Source: Lentibacillus populi
Lineage (GTDB): Bacteria; Bacillota; Bacilli; Bacillales; Amphibacillaceae
Reading direction: 5' to 3'
Assembly: GCA_014642895.1 (NCBI GenBank)
Contig: BMJD01000002.1
Span: 62,001 to 126,000, forward strand
Length of the DNA: 64,000 nt
Below the pieces are notes generated by a model that was given only the letters and a program-made list of their open reading frames with translations, was not told the DNA's origin and made no database searches. Position 1 is the first letter of the stretch. Every line of letters begins with the position of its first letter. The position numbers were made by a program, and so were the translations under genes. Below are positions 16,253-25,602 of this stretch, in pieces.

Positions 16253-16648
16253 TTGAATTTGTTTGGCGGAACCATCCGGGCATTGGAAAATTCGCTTGAT
16301 TATGCAGCGGTTAAAAATCGTACGATAGCAAACAACATTGCAAACGTTGATACGCCGAATTATAAAGCGAAAGATGCCGTTTTTAAAAATATGTTACATA
16401 ATGAGCTTACAAGTTCAATAAAGGCAAACAGAACACGGCCAGAACATCTGCCATTTGATGGCACATTACATAATTCCTATCAGGTTATTACAAGAAAGGG
16501 TACCATGTATAACCACAATGGCAATAATGTCGATATAGATAAGGAAATGGTAGAACTTGCGAAAAACCAAATTTATTACCAGGGGTTGGCTGATCGGATA
16601 AGCAGCAAATTTAACAGTTTGCAAACCGTCATTAGAGGAGGAAGATAG
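16253..16648 (+). CDS. flgB: Flagellar basal-body rod protein FlgB
   Basis: A 131-residue proximal rod subunit. The N-terminal rod/hook signature is present (RTIANNIANVDTPNYKAKDA) and the C-terminal helical end pairs with it in the assembled rod. The start is TTG 16253, 7-8 bases after AAGGGAGGG; an ATG at 16245 is out of frame. It is the first gene of the fla/che operon, 2 bases before flgC. Confidence 0.97.
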   Translation: MNLFGGTIRALENSLDYAAVKNRTIANNIANVDTPNYKAKDAVFKNMLHNELTSSIKANRTRPEHLPFDGTLHNSYQVITRKGTMYNHNGNNVDIDKEMVELAKNQIYYQGLADRISSKFNSLQTVIRGGR

Positions 16649-16650
16649 CA

Positions 16651-17106
16651 ATGTCGATTTTTAACGCGCTAAATACGAGTGCAAGTGCATTAACAGCTCA
16701 GCGGTTACGGATGGATATCGTTTCTTCCAATATCGCTAATGCACAAACGACACGTGCAACGGTTAATGAAAACGGTGAATACGAACCATACCGAAGAAAA
16801 ATGGTCGTAGCGGAGCCAAAAGAACAGAGCTTTCAATCTTTCCTGCAAAAAGCTTCGCACACCTCATCTTCTCCTGGAGCAGGAGTGAAGGTTACGAAAA
16901 TAATAGAAGATGACGAGCCTTTTAAGCTGGTTTATAGCCCAGGGCATCCGGATGCGAATGAAGCTGGATATGTGCAAATGCCAAATGTTGATCCATTGAA
17001 GGAAATGGTTGACCTAATGAGTGCCACAAGATCATATGAGGCAAATGTCACGTCATTGAATGCGACGAAAAATATGCTGTTGAAAGCATTGGAAATTAGT
17101 AAATAA
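16651..17106 (+). CDS. flgC: Flagellar basal-body rod protein FlgC
   Basis: A 151-residue proximal rod subunit. It starts SIFNALNTSASALTAQRLRM and carries the rod motif VSSNIANAQTT, with the C-terminal helix EMVDLMSATRSYEANVTSLN typical of rod, hook and hook-associated proteins. It is exported by the flagellar type III system, so no signal peptide is expected. The ribosome binding site is AGAGGAGGAAG. It sits between flgB and fliE. Confidence 0.98.
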   Translation: MSIFNALNTSASALTAQRLRMDIVSSNIANAQTTRATVNENGEYEPYRRKMVVAEPKEQSFQSFLQKASHTSSSPGAGVKVTKIIEDDEPFKLVYSPGHPDANEAGYVQMPNVDPLKEMVDLMSATRSYEANVTSLNATKNMLLKALEISK

Positions 17107-17125
17107 AGACTAGGGAGCGTTGATT

Positions 17126-17431
17126 GTGATTCAAGGTTTAAATGGTATATCACCAACATTATTATCAGCAGGAGTACATGCTAAACCTAATGTTTCGTCT
17201 GGTGAAGCACAGTCGGATTTTGCAAATACTTTAAAACATGCCCTTCAGTACGTTAATGATACGCAGATAGCATCAAATCAAAAAACAGAAAGTCTGGCGA
17301 ACGGACAAATTGATAATTTGCATGATGTCATGATTACAGCCCAAAAGGCAAATATTACATTGGAAACTTCTGTCCAAATGCAGCGGAAAGTTATCGATGC
17401 TTATAATGAAATCATGCGCATGCAAGTGTAA
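17126..17431 (+). CDS. fliE: Flagellar hook-basal body complex protein FliE
   Basis: A 101-residue adaptor that joins the MS ring to the rod. The C-terminal part LHDVMITAQKANITLETSVQ and IDAYNEIMRMQV is the conserved FliE core. GTG 17126 is chosen because GGGAG at 17113-17117 is properly spaced for it; TTG 17120 would be only 2 bases away. It is followed by a 145-base gap before fliF, longer than other gaps in this part of the operon. Confidence 0.95.
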   Translation: MIQGLNGISPTLLSAGVHAKPNVSSGEAQSDFANTLKHALQYVNDTQIASNQKTESLANGQIDNLHDVMITAQKANITLETSVQMQRKVIDAYNEIMRMQV

Positions 17432-17505
17432 GAAGCGGGAAGACCGGGTAACAGAATATAAACTGGTCTTAAGATTAGATCATAACAATAGGTATACAAA
17501 TAAAT

Positions 17506-17542
17506 GGTTGTTCGAAGTCATCAAATGCTTTTTGAACGAGCA
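17506..17542. repeat. Compact hairpin related to the MITE-like ends
   Basis: TTGTTCGAAGTCATCAAAT and the reverse complement of the right half (TCGTTCAAAAAGCATTTGAT) are alike and resemble the inverted ends of the element at 42184-42358. The two arms are almost fused, giving a 37-base hairpin just upstream of fliF. It may be a relic, or a transcript hairpin in the fliE-fliF gap. Confidence 0.4.
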
Positions 17543-17576
17543 TTTTTATAGATTTTTGGATTTGGCGGGGGAATAA

Positions 17577-19172
17577 ATGAAAGAAAAAATGTTGTATTTC
17601 AAAGATAAAGCTAAATCTTTTTGGACGAACAGGTCAAGAAGCCAAAAAGGAATATTTATCGGATCTATTGTTATCGTTGCAGCTTTGATAATTGGGATTG
17701 TCTTGTTTACTTCCAATACAAAATTAGTTCCGCTATACAATAATTTGTCAGCACAAGAGGCCGGACAGATAAAGACTGAGTTGGATACAAGAGGCGTACC
17801 TTATGAACTGGAGGATGGTGGTTCGACGATTACTGTCCCGGAGGAGCAAGTTGATTCGTTGCTGGTCGATTTCGCCGGGCAGGGTCTTCCGGATAGCGGC
17901 AACATTGATTATTCCTTTTTTAGCGAGAATGCTTCATGGGGGATAACGGATAATGAATTCAGCATGATAAAATTGGACGCGATGCAAACAGAGCTTGCCA
18001 ACTTAATCAAAGGCATCGATGGCATTGCAGATGCCAAAGTAATGATTAATATGCCGAAGGATCCTGTTTTTGTCAGTGATAATGCGGAACAGGCAAGTGC
18101 ATCCGTCGTAATTAATACAAAGCCCGGACAACAATTTCAAGGGAATCAGATCGAGACACTTTATCATTTAGTGTCAAAAGCAGTTCCGGATTTACCACCA
18201 GAAAATATCGTCATTATGAATCAATATTTCGAGTATTATGATCAAAATGCACAAGATGCAAATGGCAATCAGGATACGTATACATATCAGCAAACAGTGA
18301 AGAAGGATATTGAACGGGACATTCAACGAAGGGTGCAGCAAATGCTCGGTGCTATGGTAGGACCGGAAAATGTGATTGTATCAGTTACCGCTGATGTCGA
18401 TTTTACAAAGGAAAATCGTGTAGAAGAAATTGTTGACCCGGTTGACGTGGAGAACATGGAAGGGGTTCCTGTAAGTATCGAGACGGTTCACGAGACATAT
18501 TCCGGAAACCCTCCCGCAGGCGGTGTACAAGGAACTGGCGACGAAGATGTTCCAGGCTATGAGAGTGTCGATGGAGGAGAAGATGGGGATTATGAGCTTG
18601 TAAAAGAAACGGTTAACAATGAATATAACCGTATTCACAAGGAAATAGCGGAAAGTCCGTATAAAGTCCATGATCTCGGAATTCAGGTAGCTATTGATAA
18701 GGTGAAAGGGAAAGACGGGGATGAACTGCAATATTTATCACAGCAGGATGAAAACACGGTTGAGGATGGAATTTCTTCTATATTAAATTCGATCATTACA
18801 ACCTCCATTGACAAAGAGTTTGGGGAAGTGGATCCGGAAGAGAAAACATCAATCGTATTTCAGGAATTCAGTGGGGATACGGCATTTCCAGAGCCAACGT
18901 CACCAGTTATTCCATTATGGTTATACATTGTCGGAGGAATCCTGCTAATTGCTATTATCATTCTCGTTATTCTGCTGTTGAGAAGTCGCCGGGATCAAAA
19001 GGAAGAGATAGAGGAAGAAACAACAGCAGCACAAACGGAAGTACGCATTCCGGAAATTGGGGAGAACCCGGACACGGAAGCTGATGCTCGCAGAAAACAA
19101 CTAGAAAAAATGGCAAAAGAAAAACCGGAAGACTTTGCAAAGCTGCTGCGAAGCTGGATAGCGGAAGACTAG
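17577..19172 (+). CDS. fliF: Flagellar MS-ring protein FliF
   Basis: A 531-residue integral membrane protein that forms the MS ring. One N-terminal membrane segment (GIFIGSIVIVAALIIGIVLF, about residues 23-42) and one C-terminal segment (about residues 444-467, WLYIVGGILLIAIIILVILL) flank the large outer domain with its YscJ/FliF fold. The cytosolic C-terminal tail (KPEDFAKLLRSWIAED) is the FliG-binding region. The start ATG 17577 follows GGCGGGGG. It is 12 bases before fliG. Confidence 0.98.
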   Translation: MKEKMLYFKDKAKSFWTNRSRSQKGIFIGSIVIVAALIIGIVLFTSNTKLVPLYNNLSAQEAGQIKTELDTRGVPYELEDGGSTITVPEEQVDSLLVDFAGQGLPDSGNIDYSFFSENASWGITDNEFSMIKLDAMQTELANLIKGIDGIADAKVMINMPKDPVFVSDNAEQASASVVINTKPGQQFQGNQIETLYHLVSKAVPDLPPENIVIMNQYFEYYDQNAQDANGNQDTYTYQQTVKKDIERDIQRRVQQMLGAMVGPENVIVSVTADVDFTKENRVEEIVDPVDVENMEGVPVSIETVHETYSGNPPAGGVQGTGDEDVPGYESVDGGEDGDYELVKETVNNEYNRIHKEIAESPYKVHDLGIQVAIDKVKGKDGDELQYLSQQDENTVEDGISSILNSIITTSIDKEFGEVDPEEKTSIVFQEFSGDTAFPEPTSPVIPLWLYIVGGILLIAIIILVILLLRSRRDQKEEIEEETTAAQTEVRIPEIGENPDTEADARRKQLEKMAKEKPEDFAKLLRSWIAED

Positions 19173-19184
19173 GAGGAACAGGCT

Positions 19185-20198
19185 ATGGCAAGACAAAAAG
19201 GTGTATTGAGCGGAAAACAAAAAGCTGCGATTCTCTTAATTTCTTTAGGTCCGGATGTATCTGCCCAAGTGTATAAACATTTAAGTGAAGAAGAAATTGA
19301 AAAGCTAAGTTTAGAGATTTCCTCTGTAAAGAAAGTAGAGTCAAATATCAAAGAAGATGTGCTGGACCAATTTCACCAAATTGCCCTGGCACAAGATTAT
19401 ATTTCTCAAGGTGGTATCGGCTATGCCAAAACAGTTTTGGAAAAAGCGTTTGGTAAACAGGAAGCGGCCAATATCATCAATCGGCTTACATCATCATTAC
19501 AAGTAAGACCGTTTGATTTTGCCAGAAAGGCTGATCCGCAGCAGGTGCTAAATTTCATCCAAAGTGAGCATCCGCAAACGATTGCACTTGTATTGAGCTA
19601 TCTTGATGCTGAGCAGGCTGGTCAGATATTGTCTGCATTACCACAGGAAATGCAGGCTGATATAGCTAAACGAATTGCAACAATGGATTCAACATCACCG
19701 GAAATTATTAGTCAAGTAGAACAGGTGCTGGAACGGAATATTTCTTCCTCTTTAACCGAGGATTATACGCAAACCGGTGGTATTCAGGCTGTTGTGGAAG
19801 TATTGAATGGGGTTGACCGCAGTACTGAACGAACAATTTTGGATGCTTTGGAGGTTCAGGATCCTGAGTTAGCCGATGAAATCAAAAAACGGATGTTTGT
19901 CTTTGAAGATATTGTCATTCTGGATAATCGTGCTATCCAGCGTGTCGTCCGTGAAGTGGAAAATGAAGACTTGCGTTTGGCACTCAAGGTTGCCAGTGAA
20001 GAAGTAAAAAATATTGTCTTTAAAAATATGTCCCAGCGAATGGCCGAAACATTTAAGGAAGAAATGGAGTATATGGGTCCGGTAAGATTGCGGGATGTTG
20101 AAGAAGCGCAAACACGTATTGTTTCCACCATCCGCAGACTGGAAGATATTGGCGAGATTGTTATCGCGCGCGGTGGAGGTGACGATATCATTGTCTGA
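19185..20198 (+). CDS. fliG: Flagellar motor switch protein FliG
   Basis: A 337-residue rotor protein that binds FliF with its N-terminal domain, FliM with the middle domain (EHPQTIALVLSYLD, where the EHPQ motif sits) and the MotA stator with the charged C-terminal domain (ENEDLRLALKVASEEVKNIV, FKNMSQRMAETFKEEMEYMG). All armadillo-like domains are present and the length is normal. The start has AGGAGG. The end overlaps the inferred fliH start. Confidence 0.98.
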   Translation: MARQKGVLSGKQKAAILLISLGPDVSAQVYKHLSEEEIEKLSLEISSVKKVESNIKEDVLDQFHQIALAQDYISQGGIGYAKTVLEKAFGKQEAANIINRLTSSLQVRPFDFARKADPQQVLNFIQSEHPQTIALVLSYLDAEQAGQILSALPQEMQADIAKRIATMDSTSPEIISQVEQVLERNISSSLTEDYTQTGGIQAVVEVLNGVDRSTERTILDALEVQDPELADEIKKRMFVFEDIVILDNRAIQRVVREVENEDLRLALKVASEEVKNIVFKNMSQRMAETFKEEMEYMGPVRLRDVEEAQTRIVSTIRRLEDIGEIVIARGGGDDIIV

Positions 20199-20961
20199 TA
20201 CGTTCTTACACAATCAGCCCACATCAACGGGAAAACGAATTAAAGTAGTACCGATCGAGCTGATTAAACAGAATCCTGTGAAAGAGGAAAACATCAATTC
20301 TAAAGAAAATTCATATCCAGTAATTCAGGAGCAGCTGCAGGCTGCCCGTCAAGAATTACAGCAGCTGGAGGAGAAAAAGAAACAAATGATTTCCGAAGCA
20401 CAGGCGGTAATAGCGCATGATCAAGCCGAATGGGAAAGAACAAGAGAATCCTATATCAAGCAGGCGCAAGAGGAAGGATATCAGGATGGATTTGCGGCAG
20501 GCAAACAGGAGAGCATGGAACAGCACAAGCAGCTACTGGAAAAGGCAAATCAAATCGTTCGTACCGCAACAACCGATTATCATGCCAAACTGGAACAAAG
20601 CGAAGAGACAATCGTTGACCTGGCAATTCATACGGCTGAGAAAATTATCAACGAAAAGCTGACGGAAGACCCGACATCATTTTTGTCCATTGTAAAAGCT
20701 GCAATTAAGGAAATCAAAGATCAATCAACGATTACGGTTTACGTCCATCCGGAAAATTATGAATTCGTATTGCAGCATAGGGATGAACTGGTTCATCTTT
20801 TACATGCCGATACCGCCTTGACCATTTATGTGAATGAAGAACTAGCTAAATCAGGCTGCGTGATTGAACACCCTTTTGGAAAAATTGATGCAAGCATTGA
20901 TACACAATTGCAGCAGCTTCAGGAAATTTTACATGAACTTGCATTGGAGAACGAACAATGA
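20191..20961 (+). CDS. fliH: Flagellar assembly protein FliH
   Basis: A 256-residue stator subunit of the export ATPase, binding FliI. It has a long glutamine-rich coiled coil (QEQLQAARQELQQLEEKKKQ and following) and the conserved C-terminal domain (YVHPENYEFVLQHRDEL, CVIEHPFGKIDASID). The start is inferred as TTG 20191, 9 bases after GGAGGTG and inside the fliG end; the open frame runs further upstream into fliG, without family similarity. It overlaps fliI by 4 bases. Confidence 0.9.
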   Translation: MSDTFLHNQPTSTGKRIKVVPIELIKQNPVKEENINSKENSYPVIQEQLQAARQELQQLEEKKKQMISEAQAVIAHDQAEWERTRESYIKQAQEEGYQDGFAAGKQESMEQHKQLLEKANQIVRTATTDYHAKLEQSEETIVDLAIHTAEKIINEKLTEDPTSFLSIVKAAIKEIKDQSTITVYVHPENYEFVLQHRDELVHLLHADTALTIYVNEELAKSGCVIEHPFGKIDASIDTQLQQLQEILHELALENEQ

Positions 20962-22277
20962 ATCGATCCTTGTTTTTAACAGCAATTGAACAAGCTGATA
21001 CATTTAAACGTTATGGAAAAGTATTGCGTATCGTTGGATTGATGATCGAATCGCAGGGACCGGATGCAAATATTGGCGAAGTTTGCCTTATTCATGCAGC
21101 GAAAGTAAGGAACCAGACAGTGATGGCGGAAGTAGTCGGATTTAATAATGAAAAAATTATGCTTATGCCCTATTCCGAGGTAAGCGAAATTGGACCAGGG
21201 TGTCTCGTTGAATCAACAGGAAAGGCGCTGACTATTAAAGTTGGGCGTAGGTTGATTGGCAAGGTAGTAGATTCATTGGGGAAAAGCCTGGACAATGCAA
21301 AACTTCCAAAGGGATTGACGAATTATTTAACGGAGCAATCTCCGCCCAATCCATTAGCCAGACCACCGATTGACGAGCCGATCCAGGTCGGGGTAAAGGC
21401 GATTGATTCGTTATTAACGGTTGGAAAGGGGCAGCGGATTGGTATTTTTGCGGGTAGTGGTGTTGGAAAAAGTACATTACTAGGCATGATTGCCCGAAAT
21501 AGCAGTGCAGATATCAATGTTATTGCTCTGATTGGCGAACGAGGCAGAGAAGTAAGGGAGTTTATTGAAAAAGATCTTGGTGAGGCAGGCTTGAAAAAGT
21601 CAATTGTTGTTGTTGCAACCTCTGATCAACCAGCATTAATGCGAATTAAAGGTGCCTATACCGCAACAGCAATCAGTGAATATTTTCGTGATTTGGGTTT
21701 CCAGGTCAATCTGCTGATGGATTCAGTAACAAGGGTAGCAATGGCACAGCGGGAAGTAGGATTAGCAACAGGTGAACCTCCTACAACGAAAGGGTATACC
21801 CCATCCGTATTCGCTGCATTGCCGAAACTGCTGGAGAGGACTGGAACAAGCAGTACCGGCACCATTACAGCATTCTATACGGTACTGGTCGATGGAGATG
21901 ACATGAATGAACCGATTGCCGACACGGTTCGCGGTATTTTGGACGGACACTTTGTATTGGACCGGAGGCTCGCTGAAAAAGGGCAATTTCCGGCAATCAA
22001 CATTTTAAAATCGATCAGCAGAGTAATGAATCAAATAGTAGACAAGGAGCATCAAGAAGCTGCCCAGAAATTGCGTTCACTAATGGCTAAATACGAAGAC
22101 AACAGTGAATTGATTCAAATCGGAGCGTACAAGCGGGGAACTGATCAGGAGATTGATAAGGCAATCGCTTATTACCCTAAAATACAGCATTATCTGAAAC
22201 AGGCAATATTTGACTACGTGACCCTGGATGATTCGATCAGGCAAATGCAGAAATTACTAAATGGAGGTGCTGATTGA
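20958..22277 (+). CDS. fliI: Flagellum-specific ATPase FliI
   Basis: A 439-residue F1-beta-like ATPase that helps unload and export flagellar substrates. Walker A GSGVGKS is at about residues 166-172; the adjacent LIGERGREVREFIEKDLGE and the type III ATPase signature PSVFAALPKLLERTG are intact. Length is normal. The start ATG lies within the fliH end (ATGA overlap), and the stop shares one base with the fliJ start. It acts with FliH and FliJ at the cytosolic face of the export gate. Confidence 0.98.
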   Translation: MNRSLFLTAIEQADTFKRYGKVLRIVGLMIESQGPDANIGEVCLIHAAKVRNQTVMAEVVGFNNEKIMLMPYSEVSEIGPGCLVESTGKALTIKVGRRLIGKVVDSLGKSLDNAKLPKGLTNYLTEQSPPNPLARPPIDEPIQVGVKAIDSLLTVGKGQRIGIFAGSGVGKSTLLGMIARNSSADINVIALIGERGREVREFIEKDLGEAGLKKSIVVVATSDQPALMRIKGAYTATAISEYFRDLGFQVNLLMDSVTRVAMAQREVGLATGEPPTTKGYTPSVFAALPKLLERTGTSSTGTITAFYTVLVDGDDMNEPIADTVRGILDGHFVLDRRLAEKGQFPAINILKSISRVMNQIVDKEHQEAAQKLRSLMAKYEDNSELIQIGAYKRGTDQEIDKAIAYYPKIQHYLKQAIFDYVTLDDSIRQMQKLLNGGAD

Positions 22278-22723
22278 TGGCAGCAACAAAAAGGTTATCG
22301 AAAATCTTACATATTCGCGAACAGGAAAAGCATGATGCGCAAAAGGCATACCATCATTCGCAGGAGCTGTTTGAGGATGTCGCTGTAAAATTATATACAC
22401 TGCTTAGGACAAAGGAAGCGGCAGAAGAGTCTTATGAGGGATACCTAAAGCAATCAACACCTATCACAACAATAAAGGAACAATTAACGTATATTGAAAT
22501 GCTAAATAAAAAAATTATTTCCATGCAGCAATCGGTTGAACAAGCAAGAAATGAAATGAAAACGAACCAGCGACATTTGACAAACGCGCACGTTGAAGTG
22601 AAGAAATTTGAAAAAATAATTGAAATAAGACGGCGGGAACAGGATGAAATTGTCCGGAAAAACGAAAAGCAGGCAATGGATGAAATAGCCATACAGCAGT
22701 ATTTAGGCAGGAAAAATGGGTGA
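22277..22723 (+). CDS. fliJ: Flagellar export protein FliJ
   Basis: A 148-residue coiled-coil protein, the central stalk of the export ATPase. It is almost entirely helical (LSKILHIREQEKHDAQKAYH at the start, then VKKFEKIIEIRRREQDEIVR near the end), as is usual for FliJ. ATG 22277 is preferred over the in-frame TTG 22274 because GGAGGTG at 22263-22269 has better spacing. FliJ proteins are poorly conserved, so the call rests on the coiled coil plus position after fliI. Confidence 0.92.
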   Translation: MAATKRLSKILHIREQEKHDAQKAYHHSQELFEDVAVKLYTLLRTKEAAEESYEGYLKQSTPITTIKEQLTYIEMLNKKIISMQQSVEQARNEMKTNQRHLTNAHVEVKKFEKIIEIRRREQDEIVRKNEKQAMDEIAIQQYLGRKNG

Positions 22724-22729
22724 AGAGCT

Positions 22730-23326
22730 ATGGGGAATCAGCCGAAAACACAAGGAAAACAAAAAACAAATCCAATCGTATGGTTTCTATTTGCCATTGT
22801 CATTCCGGTAATTGTTGCGATTACACTCGCCATTATTATTTTTACATTGGCTGGTGTGAATGTTATCGACTGGGTGAAAAACACTGGTAATAATATACCG
22901 GTCATTTCATCGTTCGTTACTACCGATGAAGAAAAAAATCTGCAGCAAACAGAGGAGAAAATGAAAGCTGCATTGGAAAAGAAAGATGAAAAGATTGAGG
23001 AATTGACCCAAAATGTAAATGACCTTGAGGCAACCATCGATAAAATGGAACAAGAAAAGTTAAAACTGGAAAACCGAACAACAAGCGATGAATTAGATGG
23101 ATCTACCACCGAACAGGAAAGTGAAAATGACACAGTAAAAACCATCTCCTCTTCATTTAAGGAAATGGATCCGAAGCAAGCAGCTTTAATTTTCCAAAAG
23201 CTTGATAGTGATATGGCGATTTCCATCCTGAAAGAACTCTCAAATAAAGCCCGTGGCAAAATTATTGCGGAAATGGATCCAGAAACGGCAGCCAAATTGA
23301 CCAAAATGTTTATCAATAGTGATTAG
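22730..23326 (+). CDS. ylxF: MotE-like / YlxF protein with MgtE N-terminal domain
   Basis: A 198-residue protein with one N-terminal membrane segment (WFLFAIVIPVIVAITLAIII), a coiled coil (about residues 65-115), and a C-terminal MgtE intracellular-N-type domain (FKEMDPKQAALIFQKLDSDM, MDPETAAKLTKMF). This architecture is the YlxF protein found between fliJ and fliK in Bacilli. The role is not settled; homologues in other bacteria (MotE) help stator or flagellar assembly. The ribosome binding site is weak (GGTGAAGAG). Confidence 0.88.
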   Translation: MGNQPKTQGKQKTNPIVWFLFAIVIPVIVAITLAIIIFTLAGVNVIDWVKNTGNNIPVISSFVTTDEEKNLQQTEEKMKAALEKKDEKIEELTQNVNDLEATIDKMEQEKLKLENRTTSDELDGSTTEQESENDTVKTISSSFKEMDPKQAALIFQKLDSDMAISILKELSNKARGKIIAEMDPETAAKLTKMFINSD

Positions 23327-23356
23327 CTGCCATTTCCTTGAAAGGAGGTGAGAAAC

Positions 23357-24643
23357 GTGAATGGAATAGGTATGATTGCTCAACAGTTGAATCTGCCTGT
23401 GCGTGACGTTCCAAGGCAGATGGCAGGTCAAACAGGCAAAACGTCAATTTTTCAAGGATTATTGTTGAACCAAACAGCTGAAGCTGACCATTCATTTGCA
23501 GCACAAACACAAGAGGGAGAGGAGGATGGTAACGACTTAAACTTCGAAGGGCTGTTAGCTTTGCTTCAAGCCTTTACAGGTGAACTGTTCCCAGGACAAT
23601 CTGTGAAATGGGATGAATTTACCCCAAGTATGGAAACAGCGTCGGTTGATGAAAAACTTGGATTAATGCTGGATGCTTTAGCAGGAAAAGCTGCTACAAA
23701 AAACTTGCAAACCGATTTAGAGCTTTCAACTGCCCAGCCAGACACTGCTGTACTTTCAGAAACAGCTATTCAGCAGCAATTAGCCACTATTCTTAAGCAG
23801 GCAAAAACAGTGATTGGTCAGATCCAAACAGATCTGGATCTGCCAAAAGCAGCGAGATCCATATTGAAATTGTTGGAACAATGGACAGGGCTTACGAAAG
23901 GGCTACCTAATAACCAGAGTGCATTGGAAATAATCGTACCTGAAACGACTGAAAATGGGAAAAAAGAGCTGAGCGTTTGGCGAGACCTGGTTACTTTTTT
24001 TCAAAAGCGGGACCAGTTTGTGTCCAATCAGCAATACAATATAAATGCTAAAGTAACAAGTCATGACGTGGCAAAAGTGCTGCATAAGGCATTAAACGAG
24101 CAATCTGTTGAGAAAGGCTCGACCCAGCAAATACAGGCATTATCATCGATGCCGATGTCTAAAGTGGAACAATACGTTATCTATCTGAATCAGAGTCAAC
24201 ATTCCCAATCGGCGCCTCAGCAACTGATCGAGCAGCTGCAAAAGGTGATGAAGACGAGTAAATTTCTTACGATGAACAATGGTACATCACAATTGTCCAT
24301 TACACTGAAGCCAGATAATCTTGGTGAAATGATGGTGAAGTTAACCCGAATTAATGGCGAAATGACCGTAAAAATCATGGTCACGTCACAAGCAACGAAA
24401 GATATGCTAGAGTCTAATATGCATCAGCTGAAGCATATGTTTTCGCCACAGCAGGTTGTTGTCGAGAAACAAGACATAACTTCACAGCAAGCACAAGGCT
24501 TTCAAGGTAAACAAGAAGAACGGTCCATGAATGAACAAAGCGAGGAACATTCCCAGCATCATACGAAGGATGGGGATTCAGGTCAGCAAACAGATGAGAC
24601 CGAATTGGTATTTCATGACCTGTTAATGAATGAGAAAGTGTAG
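23357..24643 (+). CDS. fliK: Flagellar hook-length control protein FliK
   Basis: A 428-residue hook-length ruler and export-specificity switch. The N-terminal part is variable and glutamine/threonine-rich; the conserved C-terminal domain includes LSITLKPDNLGEMMVKLTRI and MTVKIMVTSQATKDMLESNM, the FliK core that contacts FlhB. GTG 23357 is chosen because AAAGGAGGTG at 23341-23350 is ideally spaced; GTG 23348 lies inside that sequence. It is between ylxF and flgD, as in Bacillus. Confidence 0.95.
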   Translation: MNGIGMIAQQLNLPVRDVPRQMAGQTGKTSIFQGLLLNQTAEADHSFAAQTQEGEEDGNDLNFEGLLALLQAFTGELFPGQSVKWDEFTPSMETASVDEKLGLMLDALAGKAATKNLQTDLELSTAQPDTAVLSETAIQQQLATILKQAKTVIGQIQTDLDLPKAARSILKLLEQWTGLTKGLPNNQSALEIIVPETTENGKKELSVWRDLVTFFQKRDQFVSNQQYNINAKVTSHDVAKVLHKALNEQSVEKGSTQQIQALSSMPMSKVEQYVIYLNQSQHSQSAPQQLIEQLQKVMKTSKFLTMNNGTSQLSITLKPDNLGEMMVKLTRINGEMTVKIMVTSQATKDMLESNMHQLKHMFSPQQVVVEKQDITSQQAQGFQGKQEERSMNEQSEEHSQHHTKDGDSGQQTDETELVFHDLLMNEKV

Positions 24644-24652
24644 GTGTTCACT

Positions 24653-25147
24653 GTGACAAAAATTGATCCATCACTTTATTTAAGTAACCAGCAAAACCAG
24701 AACGTACCAAGTCCAGAACTTGGCAAAGACGAATTTTTAAAGATTTTAATGACGCAATTACAAAATCAGGATCCAACCAACCCAATGGATGATCGTGAAT
24801 TCATTTCGCAAATGGCTACTTTTTCATCGCTTGAACAGATGATGAATATGACACAATCAATCGACACCTTAGTACAAAGTCAACTTGTTTCGCCGGTTAT
24901 TAAATATAGCCATATGATTGGTAAAGAGGTTACGTATCAAGCTTATGATGAAGAATCCGGAGAAAAGACTTCCATTGAGACGGGTACAGTTGTCGCTGTC
25001 AGTCAAAAGGATGGATGGGCTATTTTGGAATTGGAAAATGGTGAAAAGGTCTACGCAGACGCCATCTTAAAAGTTAACGATCCAAGTGCAGCTGCTGATG
25101 AAGAAGATGGGAATGCCGATCCCGATTCAACTGAAGGAAGTGAATAG
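24653..25147 (+). CDS. flgD: Flagellar hook-capping protein FlgD
   Basis: A 164-residue hook-assembly scaffold. The conserved N-terminal part LGKDEFLKILMTQLQNQDPT and NPMDDREFISQMATFSSLEQ is diagnostic. The C-terminal tail is short and acidic (DPSAAADEEDGNADPDSTEG). GTG 24653 (MTKIDPSLYL) follows AGGTG with good spacing; the in-frame GTG 24644 overlaps that site. It is in operon with fliK and the next gene. Confidence 0.96.
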   Translation: MTKIDPSLYLSNQQNQNVPSPELGKDEFLKILMTQLQNQDPTNPMDDREFISQMATFSSLEQMMNMTQSIDTLVQSQLVSPVIKYSHMIGKEVTYQAYDEESGEKTSIETGTVVAVSQKDGWAILELENGEKVYADAILKVNDPSAAADEEDGNADPDSTEGSE

Positions 25148-25148
25148 C

Positions 25149-25520
25149 ATGGATCATCGTATTCATCAATTACCATCACATACACTGCCACTGCAAAATG
25201 TGAAAAAGGTAGCAAATCCAGCCAAACAATCGGATTTTAAAGCCGTGCTGGCAGGTGTTGATAAAGTAAAGGTTAGTAAGCATGCCAAGGAACGGATAGA
25301 CGAACGCAATATATCCATTAACGAAAAAGACTGGCAGTTGATTACGGAAAAAATGGCAGAGGCTAAACGAAAGGGCGTTACAGATTCATTAGTTGTGATG
25401 AATAATGCTGCATTACTTGTCAGTACAAAAAACAATACGGTCGTAACAGCAATGAACCGGGAAGAGGCAGCAAGCAAAATTTTTACCAATATTAATGGGA
25501 CAATTCTAATCAATGAATAG
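25149..25520 (+). CDS. TIGR02530-family flagellar operon protein
   Basis: A 123-residue protein of the small flagellar operon family often found between flgD and the hook gene. Its core is VSKHAKERIDERNISINEKD, then ITEKMAEAKRKGVTDSLVVM and ALLVSTKNNTVVTAMNREEA. ATG 25149 lies 1 base after the flgD stop; GGAAGTG inside flgD serves as ribosome binding site. The function is unknown. No membrane segment or signal peptide is seen. Confidence 0.88.
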   Translation: MDHRIHQLPSHTLPLQNVKKVANPAKQSDFKAVLAGVDKVKVSKHAKERIDERNISINEKDWQLITEKMAEAKRKGVTDSLVVMNNAALLVSTKNNTVVTAMNREEAASKIFTNINGTILINE

Positions 25521-25602
25521 GCCGGACCCTTCTGGGAGGCCAACCAAGCTGTTGAATGACTGATTCAGCTTTAAATAATAAAACGAAAAGGGGATTGAAA
25601 AT

